From the NCBI RefSeq assembly GCF_003666015.1, contig NZ_QPLT01000006.1, positions 124,001 through 188,000 of the forward strand: a DNA stretch of 64,000 nt, written 5' to 3'. The translations under genes and the position numbers were made by a program. Below the pieces are notes generated by a model that saw only the letters and a program-made list of their open reading frames with translations, did no database searches and had not been told where the DNA came from. This document shows, piece after piece, positions 28,115-37,701 of the stretch (position 1 is the first letter of the stretch; each line of letters opens with the position of its first letter). This DNA is from Halorubrum sp. Atlit-26R (GTDB taxonomy: Archaea > Halobacteriota > Halobacteria > Halobacteriales > Haloferacaceae).

Positions 28115-29206
28115 ATGGACCTCTCGGTCGTCGTCCCGACGCTCAACGGTCGGGACCGGTTGGCCGCCTGCCTCGACGCGCTGGCGGCCGACGCGCCCGA
28201 CGCCGAGGTGATCGTGGTCAACGGTCCCTCGGCCGACGGCACGACCGGCATGGTTCGCGACCGCGACGACGTCGACGTGTTAGTGGAGATCTCCGACCGC
28301 ACCGTCAACGTCGCCCGCAACGCCGGCGTCGAGGTGGCGACGGGCGACGCGGTGGCGCTGGTCGACTACGACAACCGGATCGAGCCCGGGTGGCGCGACG
28401 CGGTCGCCGACGGCCTCGACGCGGCGCCGGTGGTTTCCGGCCCCGTGACGCCGATCCCGCCGAGCGAAGGGGACGCGGGAGCTGACCGCCCGGACGACGC
28501 GGCGGCCGACGACTCGACCGAGCCGGAGCGCAACCCGAGCGAGCCAGAGCGCAACCGGATCGCGGGCCGGGACGTCACCTACTTCGAGAGCGGGAACGTC
28601 GCGTTCCGCCGGGACGCCCTCCGGGACCTCGACGGCTTCGACGAGTACCTCCGGGTCGGCGGCGCGCGCGACGCGGCCCACCGGCTCGCGCGCATGGACC
28701 GCGAGGTGGCGTGGCGGCCGGCGATGGCCGCGCGGAAGGAGCTCCCGACCCCGACCGCCGCGGACGGCGGGCGCAGCGCCCACGAGTGGGGCTGGAAGTA
28801 CCGCGGGCTCGCCTACCGCCTGCTGAAGAACTACGGCGTGCGGCCGACCGCCCTCCTCCGGACGGGGTCGCACGCGGTCGGCGACGCGCTCGGTGCGGCG
28901 CGGGACGTGGTCCGCGGCGAGTCGACGCCGACCCGCTGGGCCGCGACGGGCCGCGACGTGCTGGTGGGGCTCACCGGCGGGAGCTCCGACGGGTTCGTCG
29001 CGCGGCGTCGCGACCGGAGTCCCGCGCGGAACCCGAACGGCATCTCGACGCGCGCTGACCGCGCCGTCGCGAAGTACGACCGGCGGCCGGAGGCGGACGA
29101 CGACGACGGGAACAGGGCGGACCGCGACGCTGGGAGCGGAGCGGACCGCGACGGAGCGCGCGAGTCCGACGACGGCGAGCGCGAAGCCGAAGCCGCCGGC
29201 GAGTGA
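28115..29206 (+). CDS. Family 2 glycosyltransferase
   Basis: 363 residues. The N-terminal GT-A domain is MDLSVVVPTLNGRDRLAACL, VIVVNGPSADGT, then ALVDYDNRIEPGWRDAV where the DYD corresponds to the metal-binding DxD. An acidic insertion follows, then FESGNVAFRRDALRDLDGFD. The C-terminal 65 residues are low-complexity Asp/Arg/Gly and likely disordered. No export or polysaccharide cluster is adjacent, so the glycan is unknown. Confidence 0.85.
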   Translation: MDLSVVVPTLNGRDRLAACLDALAADAPDAEVIVVNGPSADGTTGMVRDRDDVDVLVEISDRTVNVARNAGVEVATGDAVALVDYDNRIEPGWRDAVADGLDAAPVVSGPVTPIPPSEGDAGADRPDDAAADDSTEPERNPSEPERNRIAGRDVTYFESGNVAFRRDALRDLDGFDEYLRVGGARDAAHRLARMDREVAWRPAMAARKELPTPTAADGGRSAHEWGWKYRGLAYRLLKNYGVRPTALLRTGSHAVGDALGAARDVVRGESTPTRWAATGRDVLVGLTGGSSDGFVARRRDRSPARNPNGISTRADRAVAKYDRRPEADDDDGNRADRDAGSGADRDGARESDDGEREAEAAGE

Positions 29207-29252
29207 GCCCCGGGCCTTTTAACCGGAGCCGCGGCCTACGCTCCGGCAACGA

Positions 29253-30071
29253 ATGGGACTCACGAAGCGCATCATCCCCTGTATCGACGTCGACCTCGAC
29301 GAGGACGGCGACGCCGCGGTGTACACCGGCGTCAACTTCGAGAACTTGGAGTACACCGGCGACCCGGTCGAGTTAGCGAAGAAGTACAACGAGGCGGGCG
29401 CAGACGAGTTCGTCTTCCTCGACATCACCGCCAGCGCCGAGGGGCGCGAGACGATGCTCGACGTGGTCAACCGCGTCGCCGACGAGTGCTTCATTCCGCT
29501 GACGGTCGGCGGCGGCATCCGGACGAAAGCGGACATCAAGGAGACGCTCCGCGCCGGCGCGGACAAGGTGTCGATCACGACCGGCGCCCTCGAACGCCCG
29601 GAGCTGATCGAGGAGGGCGCGGCCGCGTTCGGCTCGCAGTGTATCGTCATCTCCGTCGACGCGCGGCGGCGGTACGACGACGAGGGCGAGCACTTCTACG
29701 AGGACGAGGACGGCGAGACGGTGTGGTTCGAGTGCACGAAGAAGGGCGGCCGCGAGGGCACCGGCGTCGACGCCGTCTCGTGGGCGAAGGAGGCCGAGGA
29801 GCGCGGCGCCGGCGAGCTGTTCGTCAACTCTATCGACAAGGACGGGACGAAGGACGGCTACGACATCCCCCTGATGAAGGCGGTGGGCGAGGCGGTCTCG
29901 ACCCCTCTCATCGCCTCCTCCGGCTGCGGGAGCCCGGAGGACATGTACGACGTGTTCACCGAGGCGAACGCGGACGCCGGGCTCGCGGCCTCCATCTTCC
30001 ACTTCGGCGACTACTCCATCGAGGAGACGAAGGCGTACCTCGACGAGCGCGGCGTGCCGGTGCGCCGCTGA
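29253..30071 (+). CDS. hisF: Imidazole glycerol phosphate synthase cyclase subunit
   Basis: 272-residue TIM barrel for histidine biosynthesis, partner of HisH. It begins [15 protein letters not shown], holding catalytic Asp, with the second catalytic Asp in [14 protein letters not shown]. Phosphate loops are [10 protein letters not shown] and [11 protein letters not shown] 15-residue haloarchaeal insertion follows [18 protein letters not shown]. The last codons (CCGGTGCGCCGCTGAGCG) are duplicated 25 bp downstream. Confidence 0.96.
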   Translation: MGLTKRIIPCIDVDLDEDGDAAVYTGVNFENLEYTGDPVELAKKYNEAGADEFVFLDITASAEGRETMLDVVNRVADECFIPLTVGGGIRTKADIKETLRAGADKVSITTGALERPELIEEGAAAFGSQCIVISVDARRRYDDEGEHFYEDEDGETVWFECTKKGGREGTGVDAVSWAKEAEERGAGELFVNSIDKDGTKDGYDIPLMKAVGEAVSTPLIASSGCGSPEDMYDVFTEANADAGLAASIFHFGDYSIEETKAYLDERGVPVRR

Positions 30072-30194
30072 GCGTGGGATCCCGGTGCGCCGCTGAGCGC
30101 GGCGTGTCGGTGGTGAGTTAACTACCGCTGTAGTGTCTATTTTTCCGCGTCCGAAACCAACAGTTATTATCCGACGGAGCGCGAACCGTGACGT

Positions 30195-30383
30195 ATGTCC
30201 ACGTCCACGTCACCCACGCGTGTTCGCGACGGCTCGCCGGAGCTCGTCTGTAAACGGACCGACGACGGTGACGACGGCGGCGAGGTGACGTTCTTCGAGC
30301 GGGACGTCGACCCGGACGAGCGGACCACCCGGTGGATCACGGTCCGCGAATCCGACTGCGTCTCCCGCGACGAGTGGCGATAA
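30195..30383 (+). CDS. Small haloarchaeal protein (DUF7511-like)
   Basis: 62 residues. Acidic, with a core ELVCKRTDDGDDGGEVTFFE and RTTRWITVRESDCVS, resembling a small haloarchaeal domain family. No motif for function. ACAGTTATTATCC about 30 nt upstream is a plausible promoter. Confidence 0.65.
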   Translation: MSTSTSPTRVRDGSPELVCKRTDDGDDGGEVTFFERDVDPDERTTRWITVRESDCVSRDEWR

Positions 30384-30426
30384 GATCGGGTTTGTCGTGT
30401 TTTTGGCGGTTATTTATAAATTGATA

Positions 30427-30578
30427 CTAGCGGAGCGGCGGCGAGCACTTCCAGAGCTCCAGCCGCTTGCTTATAAATAGGCGACCACGGAACGGCGGAG
30501 AACACTTCCGTAGTGCCTGCCGCTTGCTTATAAATAGGCGACCACGGAACGGCGGAGAACACCTCCAAAGCCCCAGCC
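30427..30578 (-). repeat. 57-bp tail units of copy C (three units)
   Basis: CCAAAGCCCCAGCC (30565), CCGTAGTGCCTGCC (30508) and CCAGAGCTCCAGCC (30451) mark three units exactly 57 bp apart, each followed on the + strand by GCTTATAAATAGGCGACC or its variants. The first two share most of their sequence. Confidence 0.85.
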
Positions 30579-30812
30579 GTGAGGCCGCAGTACGCTCGCT
30601 GCGCTCCTCGTCACTCGCTTCGCTCGTTCCTGCGGTGCTTACGTCGCCTACTGCGGCCTCACGGCTGCCCCTTTGAGTCCCACCCCGACCGCGACAGCAC
30701 CGCGGCCTCACGCCTCCCCAGCCTCGTCAGTCGCCTCCGCTTCGCTCCGGCGACTGACTCCCTCGCGCGTGCGGTTCGCGGCCTGACGGCCGCTCACCGG
30801 CACGCGCCGACC
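30562..30812 (-). ncRNA. Multi-copy structured RNA element, copy C
   Basis: Minus-strand copy between convergent genes. P1: CGGT/ACCG, tandem GA/GA, GCGGCC/GGCCGC with loop GTCA; the 4-bp step differs from copies A and B but still pairs. P2 is a perfect 10-bp helix GTCAGTCGCC/GGCGACTGAC. P3 is a perfect 19-bp helix with 5' arm CAGCCGTGAGGCCGCAGTA. The head TATA motif is CATTTATAAATAG at 30821-30833 (palindromic). Confidence 0.8.
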
Positions 30813-30847
30813 GCACTGGTCATTTATAAATAGTCGCAGAGGTCCGG

Positions 30848-32947
30848 TCAGTCGTCGTCCGCGGCGGCGCGGTCGGCGAACTGCGGGAGTTCGTCGTCGA
30901 GCAGCGCGACCGTCGCCAGTCGGATCGCGTGCGGCCAGCCGAGCGGGGTCGCGCTGTCGGGCGTCCCGTCGTCGAAGAACTGCTCGGGGAGGTACGTCGT
31001 CGGCTCGCAGAGGGAGCCGCCGGGCGAGACGTGCGCGAGCAGGTCGCGAGCCCGGGCCGTCATCTCGGCGGCGCGCGGGTCGTCGTGGGCCGCGAGCAGG
31101 GCCGCGAGCTCCGCGCAGGCGTTCGCGCCCCACGCGGTCGAGACGGTCCACACCTTCTCGGAGATCTGGTCCGCCCGTCGCCAGCCGTCCCCCTCGTAGC
31201 GGATCAGCCCGGTGATGTCGTCGGTCTCGTGGTGGAGCCCGTCGACGACCGTCTCCACGTGCGAGACCAGTCGGTCGAGGCGCTCGTCGTCGACCGCGCC
31301 GACGGCGTCGAACGAGCGGTGCGCGGCCGCGAGCGCCAGCGTCGCGGAGTCGAGCCGGTCGTCGATCCCGCCGTCGAGCGTCTCGCGGACCGCGTAACAG
31401 CCCCGCTCGGGCACCCAGAGGTCGTCGAGGGCGTCGTACACCTCGCGGGCCCGGTCGCGGGCGTGCGCGGCGAGGTCTTCGGGCAGCGAGTCGGCGGCGG
31501 GTACGGCGTCGGGGTCGTCGAGCGCGTCGGCGTCGAGCCCCTCGCCGTGGCGGCCCAGCTCGCTGTACGCCTCGAGGAACGTCGCGGCGGTGTGCGCGAA
31601 CCGGCCGGCGGAGTCCTCCCACGCGTTCTGACAGACGACCGGGCGGCCGTCGGGTTCGAGGGTTCGGTCGAGCCCCGCGAGCGCGGCGACGAGCGTCCGG
31701 TCGAGGCCGTCGACGTCGACCCCCGCGGCGCGGGCCCGCGCGAGGTAGGCGACGACGCTGCCGGTCTGGTCTGCCTGGTAGTCGACGTCCGGCCCGTCTT
31801 CGATCCGGGCGTTCGCCCACCCGGGCGCGAGCGCGCCGTTCCGGGGCCACACCCGGTGGGGCCACGAGCCGTCCGGGCGCTGGGTGGCGACGTACATCCG
31901 CGCGGACCGGGCGTGCCAGTCGTCGAGGTCGAGGCCGACCGCGTCCGCGGCGCCGAGCAGGAAGCCGGATATCTCCGCGTCGTCGCGGAACCAGGTGTAG
32001 CCGTAGCCCCCGGAGTGCTCGTAGTAGGGGTCGAAGTCCGGCCCCGCGATCCGGAGCCCGCTGGGGGCGGAGAGCAGCGAGAGGACGCGCAGGTCCGCGA
32101 CGACCGACTCGCGGGCGGGCGCGGACTCGGGGACCGTCGGGAGCGAGTCGGCGGCCGCCTCCCGCAGGGCGTCGACATCGTCGAGATCGGAAAAGAGCGC
32201 GTCGAGGCGGTCGCGGGCCGCCTCGCGGTCGGTCTCCCTCCGGTCCGTCAGGAGCGTGGCGACGGTCGCGACCCCGTCGTCGAACGGTACGTCGGCGATC
32301 ACCTCGCCGGAGAGGCGCTCCTCCTCGTAGCGGTCGCCGTCGCGGTCGCGCGGGAGGTCCGTCGGGTCGTCGTCGAGCAGTTCGGGGAACGTGGCCGGGA
32401 GCTGCCCGCGGAGGTCGGCGAAGCCGGTCGCGCTCGCGAGGAAGTCGCGCTCGTCGGCGTGGTACACCTCGACGGCGTCGTCGTACCGGAGCTGCCCCAC
32501 GCGGTCGTCGCGGCCGTCGGGCGCGAAGCGGGCGTAGACGACGAGCGAGGCGTCCGCGGGGTCGACCGCAGTCCCGTCCTCGAACTCGACCGACGCCCGG
32601 GTGAGATGCGCGTCGCCGAGGGTCGCGTCGTGGCGGGTCACCGTCGCGCGCGGCGTCTCGTGGACCGTCTCGACCAGCGCGGCGTCGCCGACGTACCGCT
32701 GGGTCGTCTCGGCCTCGTCGAGCCAGTCCACCTCGTCGCCGACGGCGAGCCCGATCCGGGACCGGACGAGCCCGGTCCGGCCGGTGAGCGGGTAGCCGAA
32801 GTCGCGGAGTTCGCCGTCGTCGCCGACGTGGACGAGCCGGCCGTCGCCGCCCGAAAACCGACCGGAGACGGTGCGCCGCTCGCCGGGGAAGCGCGTCCCG
32901 TCGCCGGCGTGGCGCTTGTAGTCGTCGAGCGCGTCGCGGAGCTGCAT
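30848..32947 (-). CDS. Glycoside hydrolase family 15 (glucoamylase/glucodextranase-like)
   Basis: 699 residues. The N-terminal beta-sandwich (about 1-270) precedes an (alpha/alpha)6 barrel. The hallmark HSGGYGYTWFRDDAEISGFL near residue 310 is the GH15 substrate-binding segment, and QADQTGSVVAYLARA and WEDSAGRFAHTAA fit the following helices. No signal peptide, so it acts inside the cell on imported glucan or glycogen. It is divergent from the GH13 gene with the TrmB regulator beyond. The ATG at 32947 is preferred; an upstream extension reads poorly. Confidence 0.88.
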   Translation of the reverse strand: MQLRDALDDYKRHAGDGTRFPGERRTVSGRFSGGDGRLVHVGDDGELRDFGYPLTGRTGLVRSRIGLAVGDEVDWLDEAETTQRYVGDAALVETVHETPRATVTRHDATLGDAHLTRASVEFEDGTAVDPADASLVVYARFAPDGRDDRVGQLRYDDAVEVYHADERDFLASATGFADLRGQLPATFPELLDDDPTDLPRDRDGDRYEEERLSGEVIADVPFDDGVATVATLLTDRRETDREAARDRLDALFSDLDDVDALREAAADSLPTVPESAPARESVVADLRVLSLLSAPSGLRIAGPDFDPYYEHSGGYGYTWFRDDAEISGFLLGAADAVGLDLDDWHARSARMYVATQRPDGSWPHRVWPRNGALAPGWANARIEDGPDVDYQADQTGSVVAYLARARAAGVDVDGLDRTLVAALAGLDRTLEPDGRPVVCQNAWEDSAGRFAHTAATFLEAYSELGRHGEGLDADALDDPDAVPAADSLPEDLAAHARDRAREVYDALDDLWVPERGCYAVRETLDGGIDDRLDSATLALAAAHRSFDAVGAVDDERLDRLVSHVETVVDGLHHETDDITGLIRYEGDGWRRADQISEKVWTVSTAWGANACAELAALLAAHDDPRAAEMTARARDLLAHVSPGGSLCEPTTYLPEQFFDDGTPDSATPLGWPHAIRLATVALLDDELPQFADRAAADDD

Positions 32948-33051
32948 TACGCGAACACACGCCGCCGCTCGGTATGAAGCTTTGGTGTAATTATTGTTCA
33001 ATCGTTTAGCGAACGGAAACCCTCAAACCGCGGCGCGACGAGAGGCGGAGC

Positions 33052-35373
33052 GTGCACGAACCCGGCCCTCCGCGAACGACGAGCGTCGGCGAGCCCGTCG
33101 AGTTAGCGCCGCGGTCCCCCGACCCCGACGGGACCTACCGCTGGACCGTCCGCGACGCGCCCGCCGACAGCGGCCTGTCCGCCGGAGACGGCCCGGACCC
33201 GGACGCGACCGGGCCGCCGAGTTCGGCGACCGCGGTCGGTTCGGATGGCTCGGCGACGGTGCTGCGCGCGGGCGAGACGAGCCGCGACGACGACCCGGTC
33301 GTCCACCTCGACCCGGACGCCCCGGGGACCTACGTCCTCGCGCTCGACGCCCCCGACGGCGTCCACCGCCAGCGCGTTCGCGTCTTCCCCGACGAGCGCC
33401 GCGAGGCGGCGATCCGCGTCCCGGCCGACGAACTCTCCGTCGAGAACGGCGACCGCGTCTCCCTGCTGTGGCCCCACAACGAGAACCGGCTCGCCCTCGA
33501 CCGGGCCGAGCGCGACGGCGACGAGTGGGTCGCGTCGGTGCGCGTCCCGCCCGGCAGCCACGGCTTCGGCTTCGTCCCGAACGGCGACCGCTCGGCGGCG
33601 TTCCACGGAGAGTGCGAGGTCCCCGGCCCCGGGCGCCCGCGGCTCTCGCTCGACGCGGCGGTCGTCGAGGCCGACGACCCCGGAGCGAGCGACGGTCCCG
33701 AGGCGAGCGACCGGCTCCGCCTGACCGCCGCGGTCGAGCCCGCGCCCGCGGTCGACGACGTCGAGCGCGGCGGCGACCCGGAGGCACTCGGCGCGACGTT
33801 CCTCGTCGACGACCGGGACGCCGATCCCCAGACGGTCGCGGCGATCGAGTCGCGGGCGGACGGGCAGACGCTCTCGGTCCCGCTCGACGACCTCCCGGAC
33901 GAGGTCCGGATCCACGCGGTCCCGCACGGCGAGCGGTACGGGGCCGCGGAGACGGTGCGGATCGAGACCGAACGCGGTGCGCTCGAAGCGGTCGACGGCG
34001 ACAGCCTGGTCGCGGTCACCGACCCGAACCCGACGCCCGAGTGGGCTGCGTCGCCGACTATCTACGAGGTGTTCGTGCGGTCGTTCGCGGGCGACACGCT
34101 GCCGACCACGTTCCGCGAGATCGAGCGCCGGGTCGAGTACCTCGACCACCTCGGCGTCGACGCGCTCTGGCTCACCCCCGTCCTCGCCTCGCCGACGGAC
34201 CACGGCTACCACGTCACCGACTACTACGACACGGCCGCGGACCTCGGCTCGCGCGAGGCGTTCGAGTCGCTCGTCGACGCCTGCCACGACGCCGGGATAC
34301 GCGTCGTCTTCGACCTCGTGATCAACCACACCTCCCGCGACCACCCCGCGTTCCAGCTCCACTCCGCCGGCGTCGACGCGTACGCCGACCACTACCGACG
34401 CACCGACGCGAGCGGCGACGTGACCGGGATCGACTGGGCCGAGCTCGGCGAGGGGGACGCGCCCGACTACTACTTCGAGTGGGGTCGGATCCCGAACCTC
34501 AACTACGACAGCCCGGCGGTCCGCGAGTGGCTGCTCGACGTCGTCGACGAGTGGGCCGGCGTCGTCGACGGATTCCGCGCCGACGTGGCGTGGGGCGTCC
34601 CGCACGGCTTCTGGAAGGAGGTCGCCGACCGGGTCCCCGACGATACCCTCCTCCTCGACGAGACGCTCCCGCACGACCCGTTCTACGGTGAGGGGGAGTT
34701 CCACCGCCACTACGACACCTCGCTGTACGAGACGCTCCGTGCGATCGGCGCGGGCGACGAGCCGGCCGATGCGGTCGAGACCGCGCTCGCTCGCGGCGAG
34801 TGGCTCGGCTTCGACGACCCCGCTTCCCAGATGCGCTACGTCGAGAACCACGACGAGGACCGGTACCTCGCGGAGCACGGCCGAGACGCGCTCCGCGCGG
34901 CCGCGGCCGTCACGTTCACGCTGCCCGGCGCGCCGATGATCTACGCGGGACAGGAGCGCGGCAACGAGACGTACCGCGGCCCGATCCGGTGGCACGACGG
35001 CGACAACGACCTCACCGAGTTCCACCGCGAGCTGGCAGCGCTGCGCGGGGCCGAGCCGGTCCTGCGGACGGGCGCGGTCGACTTCGGCGGTCGCGCGGCC
35101 GACGCCCGCGTCGTCGAGGGCGACGCCGAGCGCGTGGTCGCCTACGAGCGCACGCCGCCGGAGGAGAGCGGCGTCGACGCCGCGGACGGCGACCCCCTGC
35201 TCGTCGTCGTCAACTTCGCCGAGGGGCCGGCGACGGTGGCGGTCCCCGACGCGGTCGAGGCGGACCTGTTCGGGGGCGAGGAGGGGATGACCGGAGCGAG
35301 CGACGCGGGCGACGGTGACGCCGGCGACGGCGAAACCAGAGTCGAGGTCGACGCGGTCGCGGTCCTCCGCTGA
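33052..35373 (+). CDS. GH13 alpha-amylase family enzyme
   Basis: 773 residues from a GTG start. An N-terminal carbohydrate-related region (about 1-325, acidic linkers) precedes the barrel. Motifs: DLVINHTSRDHPA (region I), VDGFRADVAWG (region II with nucleophile Asp), DTLLLDETLPHD (region III with acid Glu), YVENHDEDRYLAEHG (region IV with His-Asp). This resembles neopullulanase or cyclomaltodextrinase types. No signal peptide, so maltodextrin is processed in the cytoplasm. The C-terminus has a beta domain and a Gly/Asp-rich insertion. Confidence 0.93.
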   Translation: MHEPGPPRTTSVGEPVELAPRSPDPDGTYRWTVRDAPADSGLSAGDGPDPDATGPPSSATAVGSDGSATVLRAGETSRDDDPVVHLDPDAPGTYVLALDAPDGVHRQRVRVFPDERREAAIRVPADELSVENGDRVSLLWPHNENRLALDRAERDGDEWVASVRVPPGSHGFGFVPNGDRSAAFHGECEVPGPGRPRLSLDAAVVEADDPGASDGPEASDRLRLTAAVEPAPAVDDVERGGDPEALGATFLVDDRDADPQTVAAIESRADGQTLSVPLDDLPDEVRIHAVPHGERYGAAETVRIETERGALEAVDGDSLVAVTDPNPTPEWAASPTIYEVFVRSFAGDTLPTTFREIERRVEYLDHLGVDALWLTPVLASPTDHGYHVTDYYDTAADLGSREAFESLVDACHDAGIRVVFDLVINHTSRDHPAFQLHSAGVDAYADHYRRTDASGDVTGIDWAELGEGDAPDYYFEWGRIPNLNYDSPAVREWLLDVVDEWAGVVDGFRADVAWGVPHGFWKEVADRVPDDTLLLDETLPHDPFYGEGEFHRHYDTSLYETLRAIGAGDEPADAVETALARGEWLGFDDPASQMRYVENHDEDRYLAEHGRDALRAAAAVTFTLPGAPMIYAGQERGNETYRGPIRWHDGDNDLTEFHRELAALRGAEPVLRTGAVDFGGRAADARVVEGDAERVVAYERTPPEESGVDAADGDPLLVVVNFAEGPATVAVPDAVEADLFGGEEGMTGASDAGDGDAGDGETRVEVDAVAVLR

Positions 35374-35437
35374 CCCCCGGCCTCGATCGGACGCCCCGGA
35401 CCGACCCTTATAAGTGTCGCTCGGAAGAGGCGTGCGT

Positions 35438-36499
35438 ATGGACGACCGGACGCTGACCGACCTCCTCCGTCGCTTCGGGCTCTCCGACAAGGAGGTCGAC
35501 ACCTATCTCAGTCTGCTGGAACACGGCGAGGCGAAGGCGAGCACGGTCGCCGACGCGGCGGGCGTCTCGAAGCGGTACGTCTACAGCGTGAGCGAGTCGT
35601 TAGCGGAGCGCGGCTTCGTCGAGGTGAACGACCACGTCGTGCCGACGACGATCCGCGCGAACCCGCCGGACGAGGTCATCGACCGGCTCCGGTCCGACGT
35701 GGACGCGATGCGGCCCGGGTTAGCGGAGCGGTACTCCCGCGTGGAGCGCCAGGCCGAGCAGTTCGAGGTGATCAAGTCGCGGGCCACCGTCATCAAGCGG
35801 ATCCGCTCGCTGCTCGCGGACGCCGAGTCGGAGGTGGCGCTGTCGATCACCGCGAAGCAGCTCCCCGAGGTGAAGGAGGCGCTCGTCGACGCGGTCGACC
35901 GCGGCGTCCTCGTCCTCCTCGTGGTCTCCGACGCGGCCGCGGACCTCGACGCGGACGACCCCGCGCTGGAGGGCGTCGCGAACGTCGTCCGGACGTGGGG
36001 CGAGGCGATGCCGACCCTGCTCACGGTCGACTCCGCGGCCGGCGTCGTCGCCCCGCCCGAGCTCCTCCGGCGGTCGACCACCGACCGGCAGGCCATCGCC
36101 TTCGCGCAGGAGCAGCTCGCGCCCGTGATCGTCGGCTCCTTCCTCGGGAACTACTGGCCCGCCGCGACCGAGCTCGCCGTCGCGGACCCGGCGCCGCTCC
36201 CGGCCGAGTACACGGACTTCAGGCACACCGTCCTCCAGGCGACGCTGCGGCTCCGCGCCGGCGACCGGCCGCGGGTGACCGTCGGCGGCCGGTGGACCGA
36301 CGACGACGAGCCGGCCGAGGTCGTCGGCCGCGTCGTCGAGACGAGACAGGGGATGGTCGAGCCGACGAACAACGAATTCCCGGTCGAGCACTCCCTCGTG
36401 GTCGAGACCGACGACGGCGACGTCACCGTCGGCGGCCAGGGCGCGTTCGTCGAGGACGTCGAGGCCGACCTCGTCCGGATCGAGTCCGACGCGGAGTAA
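35438..36499 (+). CDS. TrmB-family sugar-responsive transcriptional regulator
   Basis: 353 residues. The TrmB winged helix is LLRRFGLSDKEVDTYLSLLE and DAAGVSKRYVYSVSESLAER near residues 8-60, followed by the C-terminal sugar-binding domain. TrmB proteins repress or activate glycan use according to bound sugar. Its place beside GH13 and GH15 suggests it controls them. The TATA box CCTTATAAGTG lies about 25 nt before the ATG. Confidence 0.92.
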   Translation: MDDRTLTDLLRRFGLSDKEVDTYLSLLEHGEAKASTVADAAGVSKRYVYSVSESLAERGFVEVNDHVVPTTIRANPPDEVIDRLRSDVDAMRPGLAERYSRVERQAEQFEVIKSRATVIKRIRSLLADAESEVALSITAKQLPEVKEALVDAVDRGVLVLLVVSDAAADLDADDPALEGVANVVRTWGEAMPTLLTVDSAAGVVAPPELLRRSTTDRQAIAFAQEQLAPVIVGSFLGNYWPAATELAVADPAPLPAEYTDFRHTVLQATLRLRAGDRPRVTVGGRWTDDDEPAEVVGRVVETRQGMVEPTNNEFPVEHSLVVETDDGDVTVGGQGAFVEDVEADLVRIESDAE

Positions 36500-36539
36500 A
36501 CCGGCCTCACGAGCCGTCCGAACCGCCCGAGTCGCTTCC

Positions 36540-37361
36540 CTACTCCTCCAGGCTCGGGTGCGTCTCCTGCGGGTCGGGGTGCGGCTCGGCGAACCGGTCG
36601 CGGGTCGCGTCGAGCGCGGTCGCCTCGCGCGCCTCGCGCTCCGCGGCGTCGATCTCCTCGCAGCCGGGCGGCACCTCCCGGTCGCGGTCGGTGAAGTACC
36701 CCTCCGGCGCGACCCAGTCGTGGTAGAACGGTAGCTCCGCTTCTTCGAGCAGCGTCACCGCGACCTCGGCGCCGTGGCCGGCGCACACCGCCGCCTGATG
36801 CGGTTTGCGAGCGAGCCGCCCCGCGGCGTACAGGCCGTCGACGCCGGTCCGGCCGCGTTCGTCGGCGTCGACGTACGCCTTTCCGCGGTCGACGATCGCG
36901 ACGCCGTCGAGATCCGCCAGGTAGCCGACCTCGTTCTTCGTCGCGGCGACGACGTGCCGCGCCCGGATCCGATCGTCGCCGTCGGTCGCGACGACGAAGC
37001 GGGCGGACCCGGTGCGCGCCTCGTCCGACTCTCCACCATCACCGTCGACGAGCGAGACCCGCGTGACGCGGGCGTCCAAGCGGTCCGCGCCCGCGGTCTC
37101 CGCCTGCTCGCCGAGCAGGTCGAGCAGTCGACGCGCGTCGACGCCGAGCGGGAAGCCGGGGAAGTTCTCCAAGCGGGCGTTCCGCCGGAGGATCGAGCCG
37201 CCGGGGTCGACGACGAGCGTATCGAGGCCCTGCCGGGCGGTGTAGACGGCCGCCGAGAGGCCGGCGACCCCGCCGCCGACGACCACCACGTCCCGCGCGG
37301 CGGGTGTCCCGGTTCTCGGAGCCGTCGAGTCCTCGCGCGCCTCGGTCGTCTCCTCGGTCAT
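36540..37361 (-). CDS. Thioredoxin-reductase-like FAD oxidoreductase without CxxC
   Basis: 273 residues. The FAD-binding start is VVVVGGGVAGLSAAVYTARQ; then LENFPGFPLGV, VVAATKNEVGYLADLDG and GLYAAGRLARKPHQAAVCAG, as in the TrxR fold. The redox CxxC of thioredoxin reductases is absent, which points to a ferredoxin/flavodoxin reductase-like or siderophore-reductase role. It is the last gene of the SBP1 unit. Paralogue of the gene at 41182-42198. Confidence 0.85.
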   Translation of the reverse strand: MTEETTEAREDSTAPRTGTPAARDVVVVGGGVAGLSAAVYTARQGLDTLVVDPGGSILRRNARLENFPGFPLGVDARRLLDLLGEQAETAGADRLDARVTRVSLVDGDGGESDEARTGSARFVVATDGDDRIRARHVVAATKNEVGYLADLDGVAIVDRGKAYVDADERGRTGVDGLYAAGRLARKPHQAAVCAGHGAEVAVTLLEEAELPFYHDWVAPEGYFTDRDREVPPGCEEIDAAEREAREATALDATRDRFAEPHPDPQETHPSLEE

Positions 37362-37524
37362 CGGTCGATCACCCGGCGGCGTCGTCGCGGGCCGTCTCCG
37401 ACCCGTTCGCGGTTCGAGTCCATACCCGTCGATGCGGCCGAGACGAGATACGGGCGTCGGTCTCGGGCCGCGTCGGTCGCGCCGAACCGAGGGAGCGGGG
37501 GCGGAATCGGTCGGGGACGCCCGG

Positions 37525-37701
37525 TCACCGGCGCACCCGAACCGGACGGTCCGCGGCGATGAACGGCTCGTCGCGGTCGGCCGCTGCGAACGCGATCTCG
37601 CCGGCCTCCCCGCGCTCGACGCGCCAGGTCGGCAGCGCCGGGACGTCGTAGTCCGTCGGGTCGCCATAGGTCGCCGCGACGGCCCACTCGCGGGCGCGCA
37701 T
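37525..37701 (-). CDS. Small protein (58 aa) coupled to the iron-binding lipoprotein gene
   Basis: An ATG at 37701 immediately follows the TAA of the substrate-binding protein gene (37702-37704), giving direct translational coupling. The 58-residue product reads MRAREWAVAATYGDPTDYDV and ends PFIAADRPVRVRR; composition and codon use match real genes. No known family is recognised. Its position between the SBP and the flavoprotein suggests a role in iron handling. Confidence 0.65.
   Translation of the reverse strand: MRAREWAVAATYGDPTDYDVPALPTWRVERGEAGEIAFAAADRDEPFIAADRPVRVRR

Noticed and set aside
36540-37361. Thioredoxin reductase (trxB)
   Set aside because: No CxxC redox pair in the expected central position; same for the paralogue at 41182.
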